A DNA stretch of 64,000 bases from Paracoccus liaowanqingii (lineage in GTDB: Bacteria; Pseudomonadota; Alphaproteobacteria; Rhodobacterales; Rhodobacteraceae). Each line of letters starts with the position of its first letter. The first letter of the stretch is position 1. Location of the stretch: the NCBI RefSeq assembly GCF_004683865.2, contig NZ_CP040761.1, forward strand, positions 152,964-216,963. The letters run 5' to 3'. Of this stretch, positions 25,529 through 32,682 are shown one piece after another. Under the pieces are notes generated by a model, which saw only the letters and a program-made list of their open reading frames with translations, was not told where the DNA came from and did no database searches. A program made the position numbers and the translations under genes.

Positions 25529-25612
25529 GGAGAAACTCCGTCCCAACAATCATCACGGTCCAATGAACCGATCAGAATGCCGCGCGGAAGGTGGGGGGCA
25601 GAGAACGCTTAC

Positions 25613-25694
25613 CCGTCTCTGCCAGTTGCACAGCATCCAGTAAGGATCTGGGATCGATCTGCTCATGCGACGCGTGAAAACCCAAATAGGCCAT
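25613..25694 (-). pseudogene. LLM-class flavin oxidoreductase, N-terminal 27 codons cut by IS66
   Basis: The minus strand reads MAYLGFHASHEQIDPRSLLD, then AVQLAETG, and meets the IS66 end at 25612. GFHASHEQ ... LL..V.LAE.G is the N-terminus of the probable non-F420 flavinoid oxidoreductases of the luciferase-like superfamily (TIGR03885 type). The rest of the gene is not found on the far side of the IS, so it was lost with the IS66 right end. Confidence 0.6.
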
Positions 25695-25828
25695 AGGTGT
25701 TTTTCCCCTCGCTACAAAAATCAACGCTTGGACTTTGCGAAGGGTTCAGGCGCGATCAGGGTCCAGAACGAAATGTCAGGGGACCAATCTGGAGGTTTTT
25801 TTTTCTGCTCTTGTCGGCAGGGGCATGC

Positions 25829-25853
25829 GGAACAAAGCCTTCGCATGTTGGTT
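25829..25853 (+). promoter_or_regulatory. EcfG-type promoter (GGAAC-N17-GTT)
   Basis: GGAAC at 25829-25833 and GTT at 25851-25853, 17 bases apart and about 150 bases ahead of the alpha/beta hydrolase start. Confidence 0.65.
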
Positions 25854-26004
25854 CTGACCGCCCATGAACACGCTTCTGTAAAACGCCTAGTCACCCGGCG
25901 GGAACAGTCACGTGTATCGGTGTCTTCGTCCTTATGACGCTTGATCCCATCTGCGCTGCCCGGCCAACGGGGCGGCGGTCCCTTCCTGCTGACGGAGACA
26001 GAGC

Positions 26005-27003
26005 ATGACCAGACATTTGCCGCCGACCGCCGCACCTGACCGGCATTCCCCGTCCGGGCCGCGTTGGGGGACAAGGCGCGTGACTGCGATCGCCGGCGTC
26101 CTGACCTTGTCTGCCCTGGTCAATCATTGCCTGGCCCGACGGGCAGAGGCGCAGAACCCACCGACCGGGCGTTTTCTGGACGTGGACGGCGTGCGTCTGC
26201 ACTATGTCGAGGTCGGCGACGGTCCAACCCTTGTGCTGCTGCATGGCAATGGCAGCATGATCGCGGACTTCGTCTCCAGCGGGCTCGTGGGTCTGGCGGC
26301 CCGGACGCATCGCGTCATCGTCTTCGATCGCCCCGGCTATGGGCACAGCACCCGGCCAAGGGGGCGGGTCTGGAGCGCGGATGCACAGGCGGATCTTGTC
26401 AGCGCCGCTCTGGGACAGATCGGGGTCACCGGGGCCGTCGTGCTGGGCCATTCCTGGGGGGCGTCCGTGGCGGTCGCGCTTGCGCTGAGGCATCCCGGGA
26501 TCGTGCGCGGCCTCGTGCTGGCATCGGGCTATTACTACCCGACGCCGCGGCTGGACATGCTGCTGATGGCAGGTCCGGCCGTGCCCGTCCTAGGCGACAT
26601 CCTGCGCCACGCCGTGGCCCCGCTGACCAGCCGGCTGGCCTGGCCCCTGCTGATGCGCAAGATCTTCGGCCCGGCGCCCGTGCCCGCGAAGTTCGGCGGC
26701 TTTCCCATGGAGATGGCCGTGCGTCCGTCGCAGCTGCAGGCATCGGCGGCAGAATCCACCTTGCTGATCCCCATGGCCGCCGCCGCCGCGGCCCGCTATC
26801 CAACCCTGACTATGCCGGTCGTCATCATCGCGGGGTCCGAGGATCGCCTGATCGATCCGGACGCGCAGTCCGGGCGGCTGCACGCTGCCATTCCCGACAG
26901 CAGCTATCACCCAGTCCCGGGCAGCGGTCACATGGTCCACCAGACCGATGCGCCCGCCGTCATGCGGGCCATCACCGAGGCCTTCGCGCGCGCGGAGGCC
27001 TGA
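26005..27003 (+). CDS. Alpha/beta hydrolase, probably membrane-anchored or exported
   Basis: A 332-residue hydrolase. An N-terminal hydrophobic stretch (RRVTAIAGVLTLSALVNHCL) suggests export or an anchor. The fold then shows LHYVEVGDGPTLVLLHGNGS (oxyanion region), the nucleophile elbow GHSWGAS, the acid in IAGSEDRLIDPDAQS and the His in PGSGHMVHQTD, so the Ser-Asp-His triad is complete. The substrate cannot be told. An EcfG-type promoter lies upstream. It converges with the flavoprotein gene at 27042. Confidence 0.85.
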   Translation: MTRHLPPTAAPDRHSPSGPRWGTRRVTAIAGVLTLSALVNHCLARRAEAQNPPTGRFLDVDGVRLHYVEVGDGPTLVLLHGNGSMIADFVSSGLVGLAARTHRVIVFDRPGYGHSTRPRGRVWSADAQADLVSAALGQIGVTGAVVLGHSWGASVAVALALRHPGIVRGLVLASGYYYPTPRLDMLLMAGPAVPVLGDILRHAVAPLTSRLAWPLLMRKIFGPAPVPAKFGGFPMEMAVRPSQLQASAAESTLLIPMAAAAAARYPTLTMPVVIIAGSEDRLIDPDAQSGRLHAAIPDSSYHPVPGSGHMVHQTDAPAVMRAITEAFARAEA

Positions 27004-27041
27004 CCGGGTCGCTTGCCCCCAAGCATTCGGCGCGGCGGCGG

Positions 27042-27932
27042 TCAGGATCTGGATGCGGACAGGTCGTTGTGGATCGCGGTCGCGGCCACGGCGCCCTGTC
27101 CCATCGCGACGGCGATCTGGTCGATCCCGTTCGTGACGTCGCCGATCGCGTAGACACCGTCCAGGTTGGTCTTCTGCTTGGCATCGATGGCGATATGACC
27201 GTCTTCATCCAGCTCGACGCCAAGACAACCCGCCGGATCGGTGCGCGGGGTCGTGCCCAGGGCGACATACATCGTGTCGAAAGGCCGGGTTTCCCCGTCC
27301 TGCAGGGTCATCAGGATCTCCGTCTCGGACAGGGCGATGCCCGTCAGCGCGGCCTGCAGCACGCGGATGCCGTTCCGCGCGGTGCCGGGGGCGCCGTCGG
27401 GCGAGACCAGAGTGACCGAGGGAGAGTAATGGCGCAGAAAGCTTGCCTCCTTCAGGCCATGCGTGCCGCTGCCCAGAACCGCGATGCGCTTGTCGCGGAC
27501 TTCATAGGCATCGCAGACCGGGCAATAGCGCAGCAAGCCCCGGGCCAGCCCCAGAGCGTGATCCCTGGCGGACAAGGGCGGCCGGTGATTGAAGACCCCT
27601 GTGGCGAAGATCACGTTGCGCGCCAGCACGGCCTGCCGGTCGGTCCTGACTTGGAATGCATTGCCCTGCCGCTCTACCGCCTCGACCGTTCCGGTCTGGA
27701 TCACCGCGCCATAGCGACGGGCATGGGATTGCATCCGGTCCAGCAGCTCCTGCCCCGGGATGCCGTCCGGGAACGGGGTCAGGTTGTGCGTCCGGGGGAT
27801 CATCCGAGCCCGTCCGTCCTGTCCGTCAAAGACGGTCACGCTGCGCAGGAACCGCGCCAAATACAGCGCGGCGGTCAGGCCCGCGGGGCCGCCCCCGATG
27901 ACGACGCAATCCTTGATGTCCGATGTGTCCAA
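27042..27932 (-). CDS. Thioredoxin-reductase-like FAD/NAD(P)H oxidoreductase
   Basis: A 296-residue pyridine nucleotide-disulfide oxidoreductase. The FAD-binding motif is VVIGGGPAGLTAALYLARFL at the N-terminus. A redox-active CPVC (RYCPVCDAYEV) is at the place of the TrxR cysteine pair, an NAD(P)H motif VLGSGTHGLKEASFL follows, and GVYAIGDVTNGIDQIAVAMG lies at the end. The length matches short TrxR-like enzymes. The partner disulfide protein is not in the window. No GGAAC-N17-GTT motif was found upstream. Confidence 0.85.
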   Translation of the reverse strand: MDTSDIKDCVVIGGGPAGLTAALYLARFLRSVTVFDGQDGRARMIPRTHNLTPFPDGIPGQELLDRMQSHARRYGAVIQTGTVEAVERQGNAFQVRTDRQAVLARNVIFATGVFNHRPPLSARDHALGLARGLLRYCPVCDAYEVRDKRIAVLGSGTHGLKEASFLRHYSPSVTLVSPDGAPGTARNGIRVLQAALTGIALSETEILMTLQDGETRPFDTMYVALGTTPRTDPAGCLGVELDEDGHIAIDAKQKTNLDGVYAIGDVTNGIDQIAVAMGQGAVAATAIHNDLSASRS

Positions 27933-28107
27933 TGGGCAGGTTCCTTGTCCAAGGCGTGGGGGGCGATGTCGGCAACGCGCGGCGAGGCGGTCCGGTGCCG
28001 GATCCGCAGGGCGGCAGTGCCGTTACCCTTGAGTGACAGGGGCGCTAACAATCTCCATCTCAAGGCAAGCCGCGCCGGGAGTTCCGAGGAAAGCCGAGCG
28101 CCAATAG

Positions 28108-28134
28108 AAAAGGCTCCGCAGGTGCGGGGCCTTT
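28108..28134 (-). terminator. Intrinsic terminator of stress cluster 2
   Basis: Stem aaaggctccgca / tgcggggcctt with a short loop. On the minus strand it is followed by a T-rich stretch. It lies ~20 bases after the stop of the DUF3618 gene at 28157. Confidence 0.7.
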
Positions 28135-28156
28135 CAGCATTGCGGGGGCTGTCGGT

Positions 28157-29179
28157 TCAGACCTTAGGTGTTCCGGTCGCGGTCGGCGTTCCCGTCGTGC
28201 CCGAGGCGCCGGTCGTCCCGGTCGCGGCGGGTGTTCCCGAGGGTGTCGCGCCGGAGGTCGGCTTGCCTGCCTTGTCGTCGGTCAGCTCGTCCTTGGCGGC
28301 GGCGACCACGTTGGAGGCGGCGGACTTGGCTTCGTCCAGACCGGCCGAGACGGCGTTGCCGACGCGGCTTTTCTCTTCATGATAGACGGCCTCGGCCTCG
28401 TCGAAGAGCTGGTCGCGATAGTCGCCCATCAGCTCGTCCTCGCGCCGGGTGCCGGGCAGCATCGCGCCCAGGGCCGCGCCGCCGATCAGGGCCAGCGCGC
28501 CGAACAGCAGCGGCTCTCTGTCATAGCTGCGCGCGACCTTGCGGTTGGCCTGCGCCATCTGGCGGTGGGCGGCGTCGCTGGCATCCAGCGCCTTGCGGCG
28601 CGCGGTCTCGATCCGCTGGCGGGCCTCGTCGCCCAGGCCCTCGGTGCCTTCGCTCAGGCGGTCGCGCAGATGGCGCGCCTTGTCTTTTGCCCTGTCTGTC
28701 ATGCCATGCTCCTTGCTGGATCCGGTGGTCAGGCCGGAAAAAATGCCCGAGGTGCGCCCCGTCGTCTGCCCCTGGTCCGAGGCCCAACCCGGGGGCTGCG
28801 CCATCGGCCGGGGCGCGCGGGCGGGGGTCGGTGCCGGTGTGGGGGTCGGCGCGGGGGCCGGGGTCGCGGGGCGGTCGTGGCGCACGGGCCGGTCGTCCGA
28901 GGACGCACCGAAGCCGTGGACCGGGTCATGGCCGCGCCCGAAGATCATCCAGGCCAGACCGATGCCGGTCAGGCCCAGGGCCACGGGATTGGCACGGGCC
29001 GCGGCGCTGGCCGATTCGGCCCATTCCGCGCCGTTCCTGCGGACCGAGCCGGTCAGGCGGCGCGACAGGCCGTCCAGCGACAGCTCGCTCTGCAGGTCGT
29101 CGAGGGTGCGGCGCAGGGCCTCGCGGTCCTTCTCGATCTCGCGTTCGATATGGTCGGGATTGTCGGCGTCATGCGTCAT
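28157..29179 (-). CDS. DUF3618 membrane protein (stress cluster 2, gene 3)
   Basis: A 340-residue protein. The N-terminus DHIEREIEKDREALRRTLDD is a clear DUF3618 domain, followed by a membrane segment (NPVALGLTGIGLAWMIFGRG), a Pro/Ala/Thr-rich linker, a helical segment and a second membrane segment (LLFGALALIGGAALGAMLPG) continuing TRREDELMGDYRDQLFDEAE. The tail is a Thr/Gly/Pro repeat (GTTGASGTTGTPTATG). The second membrane segment plus LP(R/G)TRxE is shared with 7132 and 9331. The start overlaps the end of the holin-like gene. Confidence 0.85.
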   Translation of the reverse strand: MTHDADNPDHIEREIEKDREALRRTLDDLQSELSLDGLSRRLTGSVRRNGAEWAESASAAARANPVALGLTGIGLAWMIFGRGHDPVHGFGASSDDRPVRHDRPATPAPAPTPTPAPTPARAPRPMAQPPGWASDQGQTTGRTSGIFSGLTTGSSKEHGMTDRAKDKARHLRDRLSEGTEGLGDEARQRIETARRKALDASDAAHRQMAQANRKVARSYDREPLLFGALALIGGAALGAMLPGTRREDELMGDYRDQLFDEAEAVYHEEKSRVGNAVSAGLDEAKSAASNVVAAAKDELTDDKAGKPTSGATPSGTPAATGTTGASGTTGTPTATGTPKV

Positions 29180-29570
29180 GATAGGCTTCCTTCACCGCGC
29201 TTGCGTCGCGCTGGACATTCTCGGCCGTGCGCGTCGGCATGAGGTTTTCAGGCTTCAGATCGGCCATGCCCTTGCGCAGCAGCACATAGGCCAGGATCGC
29301 CAGGATCACGCCGACGATCACAGCGCTCCAGATCGGGCCGAGGTCGGTCTCGGCCAAGGCGGCGACCAGGGCTGCGGTCAGCACGTTCAGCGTGACGATG
29401 CCCAAGACGGCGGCGGCCGCGACCATGCCCAGGCCCGCACCGGCGCGGGTCAGGTTCTGGCGCATCTCGGCCTTGGCGAGGGTGATCTCCTTGCGGACCA
29501 GATCGCCCGAGAGGCGCAGGGCGTCGGAGGCCAGCGAGGCGGGGTTCTGCGAGCGGACGGGATCAGGCAT
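29169..29570 (-). CDS. Holin-superfamily-like inner-membrane protein (stress cluster 2, gene 2)
   Basis: A 133-residue protein with the same plan as 8900-9334: a polar N-terminus with an amphipathic helix (GDLVRKEITLAKAEMRQNLT), two membrane segments (LGMVAAAAVLGIVTLNVLTA and IWSAVIVGVILAILAYVLLR) and a charged tail. Assigned to the Phage_holin_3_6/YqjE-like group. Translationally coupled on both sides by short overlaps. Confidence 0.8.
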   Translation of the reverse strand: MPDPVRSQNPASLASDALRLSGDLVRKEITLAKAEMRQNLTRAGAGLGMVAAAAVLGIVTLNVLTAALVAALAETDLGPIWSAVIVGVILAILAYVLLRKGMADLKPENLMPTRTAENVQRDASAVKEAYHDA

Positions 29571-30192
29571 GCGAGCCTCCGTCGTTACGGCCGCCGGCGC
29601 CGGGGACGGGGCCGGTCGGGGCGGGGCCAGTCGGAACGGTGCCGGTCGGGACCGCGCGGGCGGCTCCGGCGGCCGAGGGGGTGACGGTGGCGGTACCGGC
29701 CGGGCCGACCGTCGCAGGGGCGTCAGGGAACGGGCGGCGGGTCATGCCGGCGTCACCGAAGCCGCTGGTGTTCATGGGCGTCGAGGACGGGACGGAGCCC
29801 GCGCGCAGGAAACGGATCGCGGCGAAGCCCGCCAGGGCCGAAAGGCCCAGGAAGGCGCCCGGCTGGCGGCGCGCGAAGCTGCGCACATCCTCGACCATCT
29901 GGGCCGGGTCGGTCGCGTTCAGGCTGCCCGCCAGACCGCTGACGCTGTCGGCGGCGCGGTCGAACATGGTGGCGATGGACGAGTCCGGGTCGATCTCGGA
30001 CCCGGCTTTGCGCAGGCCCGCGGCCACGCTTTCGGCGCGCTCGGCGATGCCCGAGCGCAGGTCCTTCTCGCGGCGGGTGACCTCGTCCTTGACGCTGCCT
30101 GCGAGGCGCGAGGCTTGGTCCGTGGCCTCGGACGCGATGCTGTCCTTGGCGGAGGTGCCGGTCGCCTTGGTGTGCGGATCGTCGACGGTCAT
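29563..30192 (-). CDS. LEA-like helical protein with one membrane segment (stress cluster 2, gene 1)
   Basis: A 209-residue protein. An amphipathic helical N-terminal half (SRLAGSVKDEVTRREKDLRS) is followed by SFARRQPGAFLGLSALAGFA, a membrane segment nearly identical in layout to the 8175 protein, then a Pro/Thr/Gly tail. The ATG at 30192 follows GAAGGAG. It heads the operon, with an EcfG-type promoter ~75 bases upstream. Gene order differs from cluster 1, where the DUF3618 gene is first. Confidence 0.75.
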   Translation of the reverse strand: MTVDDPHTKATGTSAKDSIASEATDQASRLAGSVKDEVTRREKDLRSGIAERAESVAAGLRKAGSEIDPDSSIATMFDRAADSVSGLAGSLNATDPAQMVEDVRSFARRQPGAFLGLSALAGFAAIRFLRAGSVPSSTPMNTSGFGDAGMTRRPFPDAPATVGPAGTATVTPSAAGAARAVPTGTVPTGPAPTGPVPGAGGRNDGGSHA

Positions 30193-30268
30193 CTGGGATC
30201 TCCTTCGGTTTGGATCGTTCGGGGCCGGGCGCGATGAATGGCGCATCGACACAAACTGTTGGGGTCCC

Positions 30269-30293
30269 AACCAATAAAACGACGCCCTGTTCC
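30269..30293 (-). promoter_or_regulatory. EcfG-type promoter (GGAAC-N17-GTT)
   Basis: On the minus strand GGAAC (30293-30289) and GTT (30271-30269) are 17 bases apart, 76 bases ahead of the first gene of stress cluster 2. Confidence 0.75.
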
Positions 30294-30412
30294 GAAAAAG
30301 CCTTCCAAGTCCGGTTCGGGAGATGCGTGCGACAAACTCAAGCACACAGATTTCATCAACTTTCGGCTCCCGCCGTAAGCGCGTTCAAAGAGGAGAAAGA
30401 TGAGCGGAGTGC

Positions 30413-30459
30413 GTGAGAACGGCGGTGCAAAAATCGGCCACGGTAGCGGCGGGATGATC
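30413..30459 (+). repeat. 47-bp dispersed repeat, copy B
   Basis: Identical to 15208-15254. Here it is joined to an IS256 N-terminal fragment; at the other site it is joined to an IS256-type 3' end. Confidence 0.6.
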
Positions 30460-30466
30460 TGATCGG

Positions 30467-30720
30467 GAAGCTAACCGACACGGATCTGGTGCGCGAGATG
30501 CTGGCCTTTGCGGCCGACCGGATCATGGAGTTGGAGGTAGCGCTGCCCGCCGGTGCGGCGAAAGGCAGCGGTCTTGCCCGGCGCACGCTGATCGAGGGCG
30601 CCTGGAGCTGCCGGATGCAGGCCCGCGTCTGCTCGAAGCTCCTTACCCGGCTGGAGGCGTAGCCTCAGGTAGCTCGCAACGTTGCATGGAAGGGGCAGCT
30701 CAGGATGTGCCAGCGCAACG
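30467..30720 (+). mobile_element. Mosaic of IS256 N-terminal and IS110 C-terminal transposase fragments
   Basis: The plus strand reads LTDTDLVREMLAFAADRIME and then LEVALPAG (IS256 N-terminus). About 10 codons later, in the same direction, it reads GAWSCRMQARVCSKLLTRLE, a TAG, and then VARNVAWKGQLRMCQR (IS110 C-terminus). The junction shows recombination or nested insertions between two unrelated elements. Both parts are dead. Confidence 0.65.
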
Positions 30721-30936
30721 AGGAAATGGCACTCTTGCAGGATGGTGAAACCTTCTACCCCTGCTTGAAAAGCCCGTGTGGGACCCTGCGGCCGAGGCAC
30801 GGAAACGGGTTTCAGGATATTCGAAGACCGAGGCGGCCACGGTCACCTTGGTCTGCGTTCCAGACCTACCGCTTGCCTGTCCAAACAACGCTGTCGCCGG
30901 GACTTTTCCCGTGACCATGACGAGACCTCCCTGCCG
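30721..30936. other. Intergenic region after IS debris
   Basis: No gene is supported. It is probably the tail of the IS110 fragment and flanking sequence. Confidence 0.3.
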
Positions 30937-31254
30937 TCAGTCTTGCTTTGAAGACATGCCGCCAATCGGAAACATGTCCTCGCCGTAGAAGTGCAGTTTG
31001 ACATGATGGGTCCGACACAGCCAGCGGACATCGAGAGGCTGGTCGTAGCGGTCGTGGTGGGCGTCGACGACACGCACCTCGCAAACCTCGCAGGGCTGCT
31101 TCTGGAGCTGGCCGGACATGAGCGCGCGTTGCACAGCGAGATGGGCGCGGTACTTGGAAAGATTGGCTCGGCGCCAGCTGGTCTGACGACTGTCGCTTTT
31201 CAGGACAGGTGGCTTCTGATCCGGGGGCGTCTTCGCGTCCGGCTTGCGTGTCAT
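30937..31254 (-). CDS. Small HNH-like zinc-binding protein
   Basis: A 105-residue protein. A basic, proline-rich N-terminus is followed by a Cys/His module CEVCEVRVVDAHHDRYDQPL, then VRWLCRTHHVKLHF. Two Cys pairs or Cys-His pairs frame a compact ββα-like fold, as in HNH-type proteins of phages and plasmids. The ATG at 31254 is chosen because GGAGG is 5 bases ahead. Whether the metal-binding His make it a nuclease cannot be decided; a DNA-binding role is equally possible. Confidence 0.65.
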   Translation of the reverse strand: MTRKPDAKTPPDQKPPVLKSDSRQTSWRRANLSKYRAHLAVQRALMSGQLQKQPCEVCEVRVVDAHHDRYDQPLDVRWLCRTHHVKLHFYGEDMFPIGGMSSKQD

Positions 31255-31339
31255 CTGGCCCTCCGGTGTTTTGCCATCCCGTGGCGGGATCTGCACCCAG
31301 GCTGCAGTCGAGGTGCTGCAGCGCAAAGGCATGATACGA

Positions 31340-32287
31340 TCATATTTCGGTGGTCCACAGCCTGAACCTGCGATTTCCGGTCACTTCGTGGGTCAGACCG
31401 AGATCGTTCAGGCGCTTCAGCATGCGCTCGGCCGTAGGGCGGCTGATGCCAGCGCGCGTTTCCATCTCCATTGCCGAGATAAAGGGGCGTGCTGCCAGCA
31501 CGGCGATGACCCGGGCGGCGTTGTCGCCCTTGATGCCGGCAGTGGCGGCCCGGGCCTGCTCGGACCAGGCACCGATGCGCAGGATCAGGGCCCGCGCCTC
31601 CTGCGCACCAGCGCGCAGCGCGGCGAGATGCGTAGCGAGCCGATCCGCGGGCGGACCATAGCCGGTCCAGACCCGCCGCCCATGCCGGCCGAAGGGGACG
31701 AAGCGCAGCCCCTCGGCCCCTGCCGCCATGTGGCGCGCTGACCAGACAGCCGGCTCGGCCACCTGCCCCGGCGGCGACAGCTCGGCCATGCGCCACAGCG
31801 CCAGAACCGCAGGGCCGCGCGCCAGCGGGTGTAACGCCGTGAAGGCATCTACGGCCGCCAGGAATTCGGCTGCCGCGCCATCGAATTCCCTGCCCTGGAG
31901 GCGCAGGTCCATGCTGGTCGCCGATGGCTCATCGGATGCGGCGCGGCGATGTAGTCCCAGAAAGGCCGGCAGGTTCGCCAAGGCCCCCTGCCCTTCCAGC
32001 CGGCGGACCGCCCACCGCGCCAGACGCAACGCCTCCGGGTCGGATGCCGCGCGGGCCTCCATCAACTCGCGGCCGATCTCGTCCCGACCCAGCATCAGCC
32101 CCTGCGCCCGCAGCATCGCCTCGACCTCGATGTAGACCAGGCGTTCGCGGGCCCCTCCGGCCTCCGCTGCGGGCAGCGCCAGCAACGTGGCCTCCAGCCG
32201 CCCGAGATCGCGGGCTGCATCTGCCAGTGCAGAGGCCTGCGCCGCCTGTGCGGCAAGCCAGGGCTGGGGATCAGCTAAAAACGGCAT
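31340..32287 (-). CDS. DUF1612/HTH domain protein
   Basis: A 315-residue protein common on alphaproteobacterial plasmids and integrative elements. The middle (LAGLHRRAASDEPSATS-like part and AELSPPGQVAEPAVWSARHM) fits DUF1612. The C-terminal ~55 residues are a winged helix-turn-helix (SAMEMETRAGISRPTAERML, RLNDLGLTHEVTGNRRFRLW). It is likely a transcriptional regulator; the target is unknown. It marks the boundary between the IS-rich left half and the sugar-utilisation block. Confidence 0.75.
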   Translation of the reverse strand: MPFLADPQPWLAAQAAQASALADAARDLGRLEATLLALPAAEAGGARERLVYIEVEAMLRAQGLMLGRDEIGRELMEARAASDPEALRLARWAVRRLEGQGALANLPAFLGLHRRAASDEPSATSMDLRLQGREFDGAAAEFLAAVDAFTALHPLARGPAVLALWRMAELSPPGQVAEPAVWSARHMAAGAEGLRFVPFGRHGRRVWTGYGPPADRLATHLAALRAGAQEARALILRIGAWSEQARAATAGIKGDNAARVIAVLAARPFISAMEMETRAGISRPTAERMLKRLNDLGLTHEVTGNRRFRLWTTEI

Positions 32288-32682
32288 CTGATCGATGGGC
32301 GAAGCCTATTTTTTCGGTATAAACCCAGTGTCTAGATAACCTCAGCCATCATCTTAGCACTTTTATGAAGAGCACCGATGTATTTTTTGAGGGTCGGTTG
32401 CAGGATCTTCCTGCTTGGCTACGTGCGCTTCAAATACCCCGCAAGCGGCCTTCATTCGCTAGTGACGCACGGCATAAGAACGATGCCGGCACACTTGCTC
32501 ACGTCTACAAACGGTCGTTTACTAACGTTATTCTTAATTGCAGAGACACCCCCGATTATGCCGTTTATCGTCTAAATCGGCGGAATGACCTTCAATTAGC
32601 CTCCCTGCCCAGTCCCAAACTCATGATCTAAGTTCCGTCAGCTGCGCTAAGGTTATTCAGGAACGGGCTTCGGGACGGCGCC
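32288..32682. other. Intergenic region, no supported gene
   Basis: About 400 bases between the HTH gene start and the galM stop, with lower GC than its right-hand neighbours. Short frames have no ribosome site. Confidence 0.35.

Larger units (their letters stand above)
23887..25612 (-). mobile_element. IS66-family element, one end deleted
   Basis: Carries tnpA, tnpB and a truncated tnpC in the usual order on the minus strand. The tnpA-side end is intact: it begins GTAAGCGTTCTCTGCC at 25612, the typical IS66 terminus. The other end is missing because tnpC breaks off at about codon 259 near 23955. The 25612 end interrupts an oxidoreductase gene (25613-25694). Confidence 0.85.

Noticed and set aside
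25886..25920. A ninth GGAAC promoter (cgggaacagtcacg) near the alpha/beta hydrolase
   Set aside because: No GTT occurs at 16-17 bases from this GGAAC. The neighbouring match at 25829-25853 is perfect.
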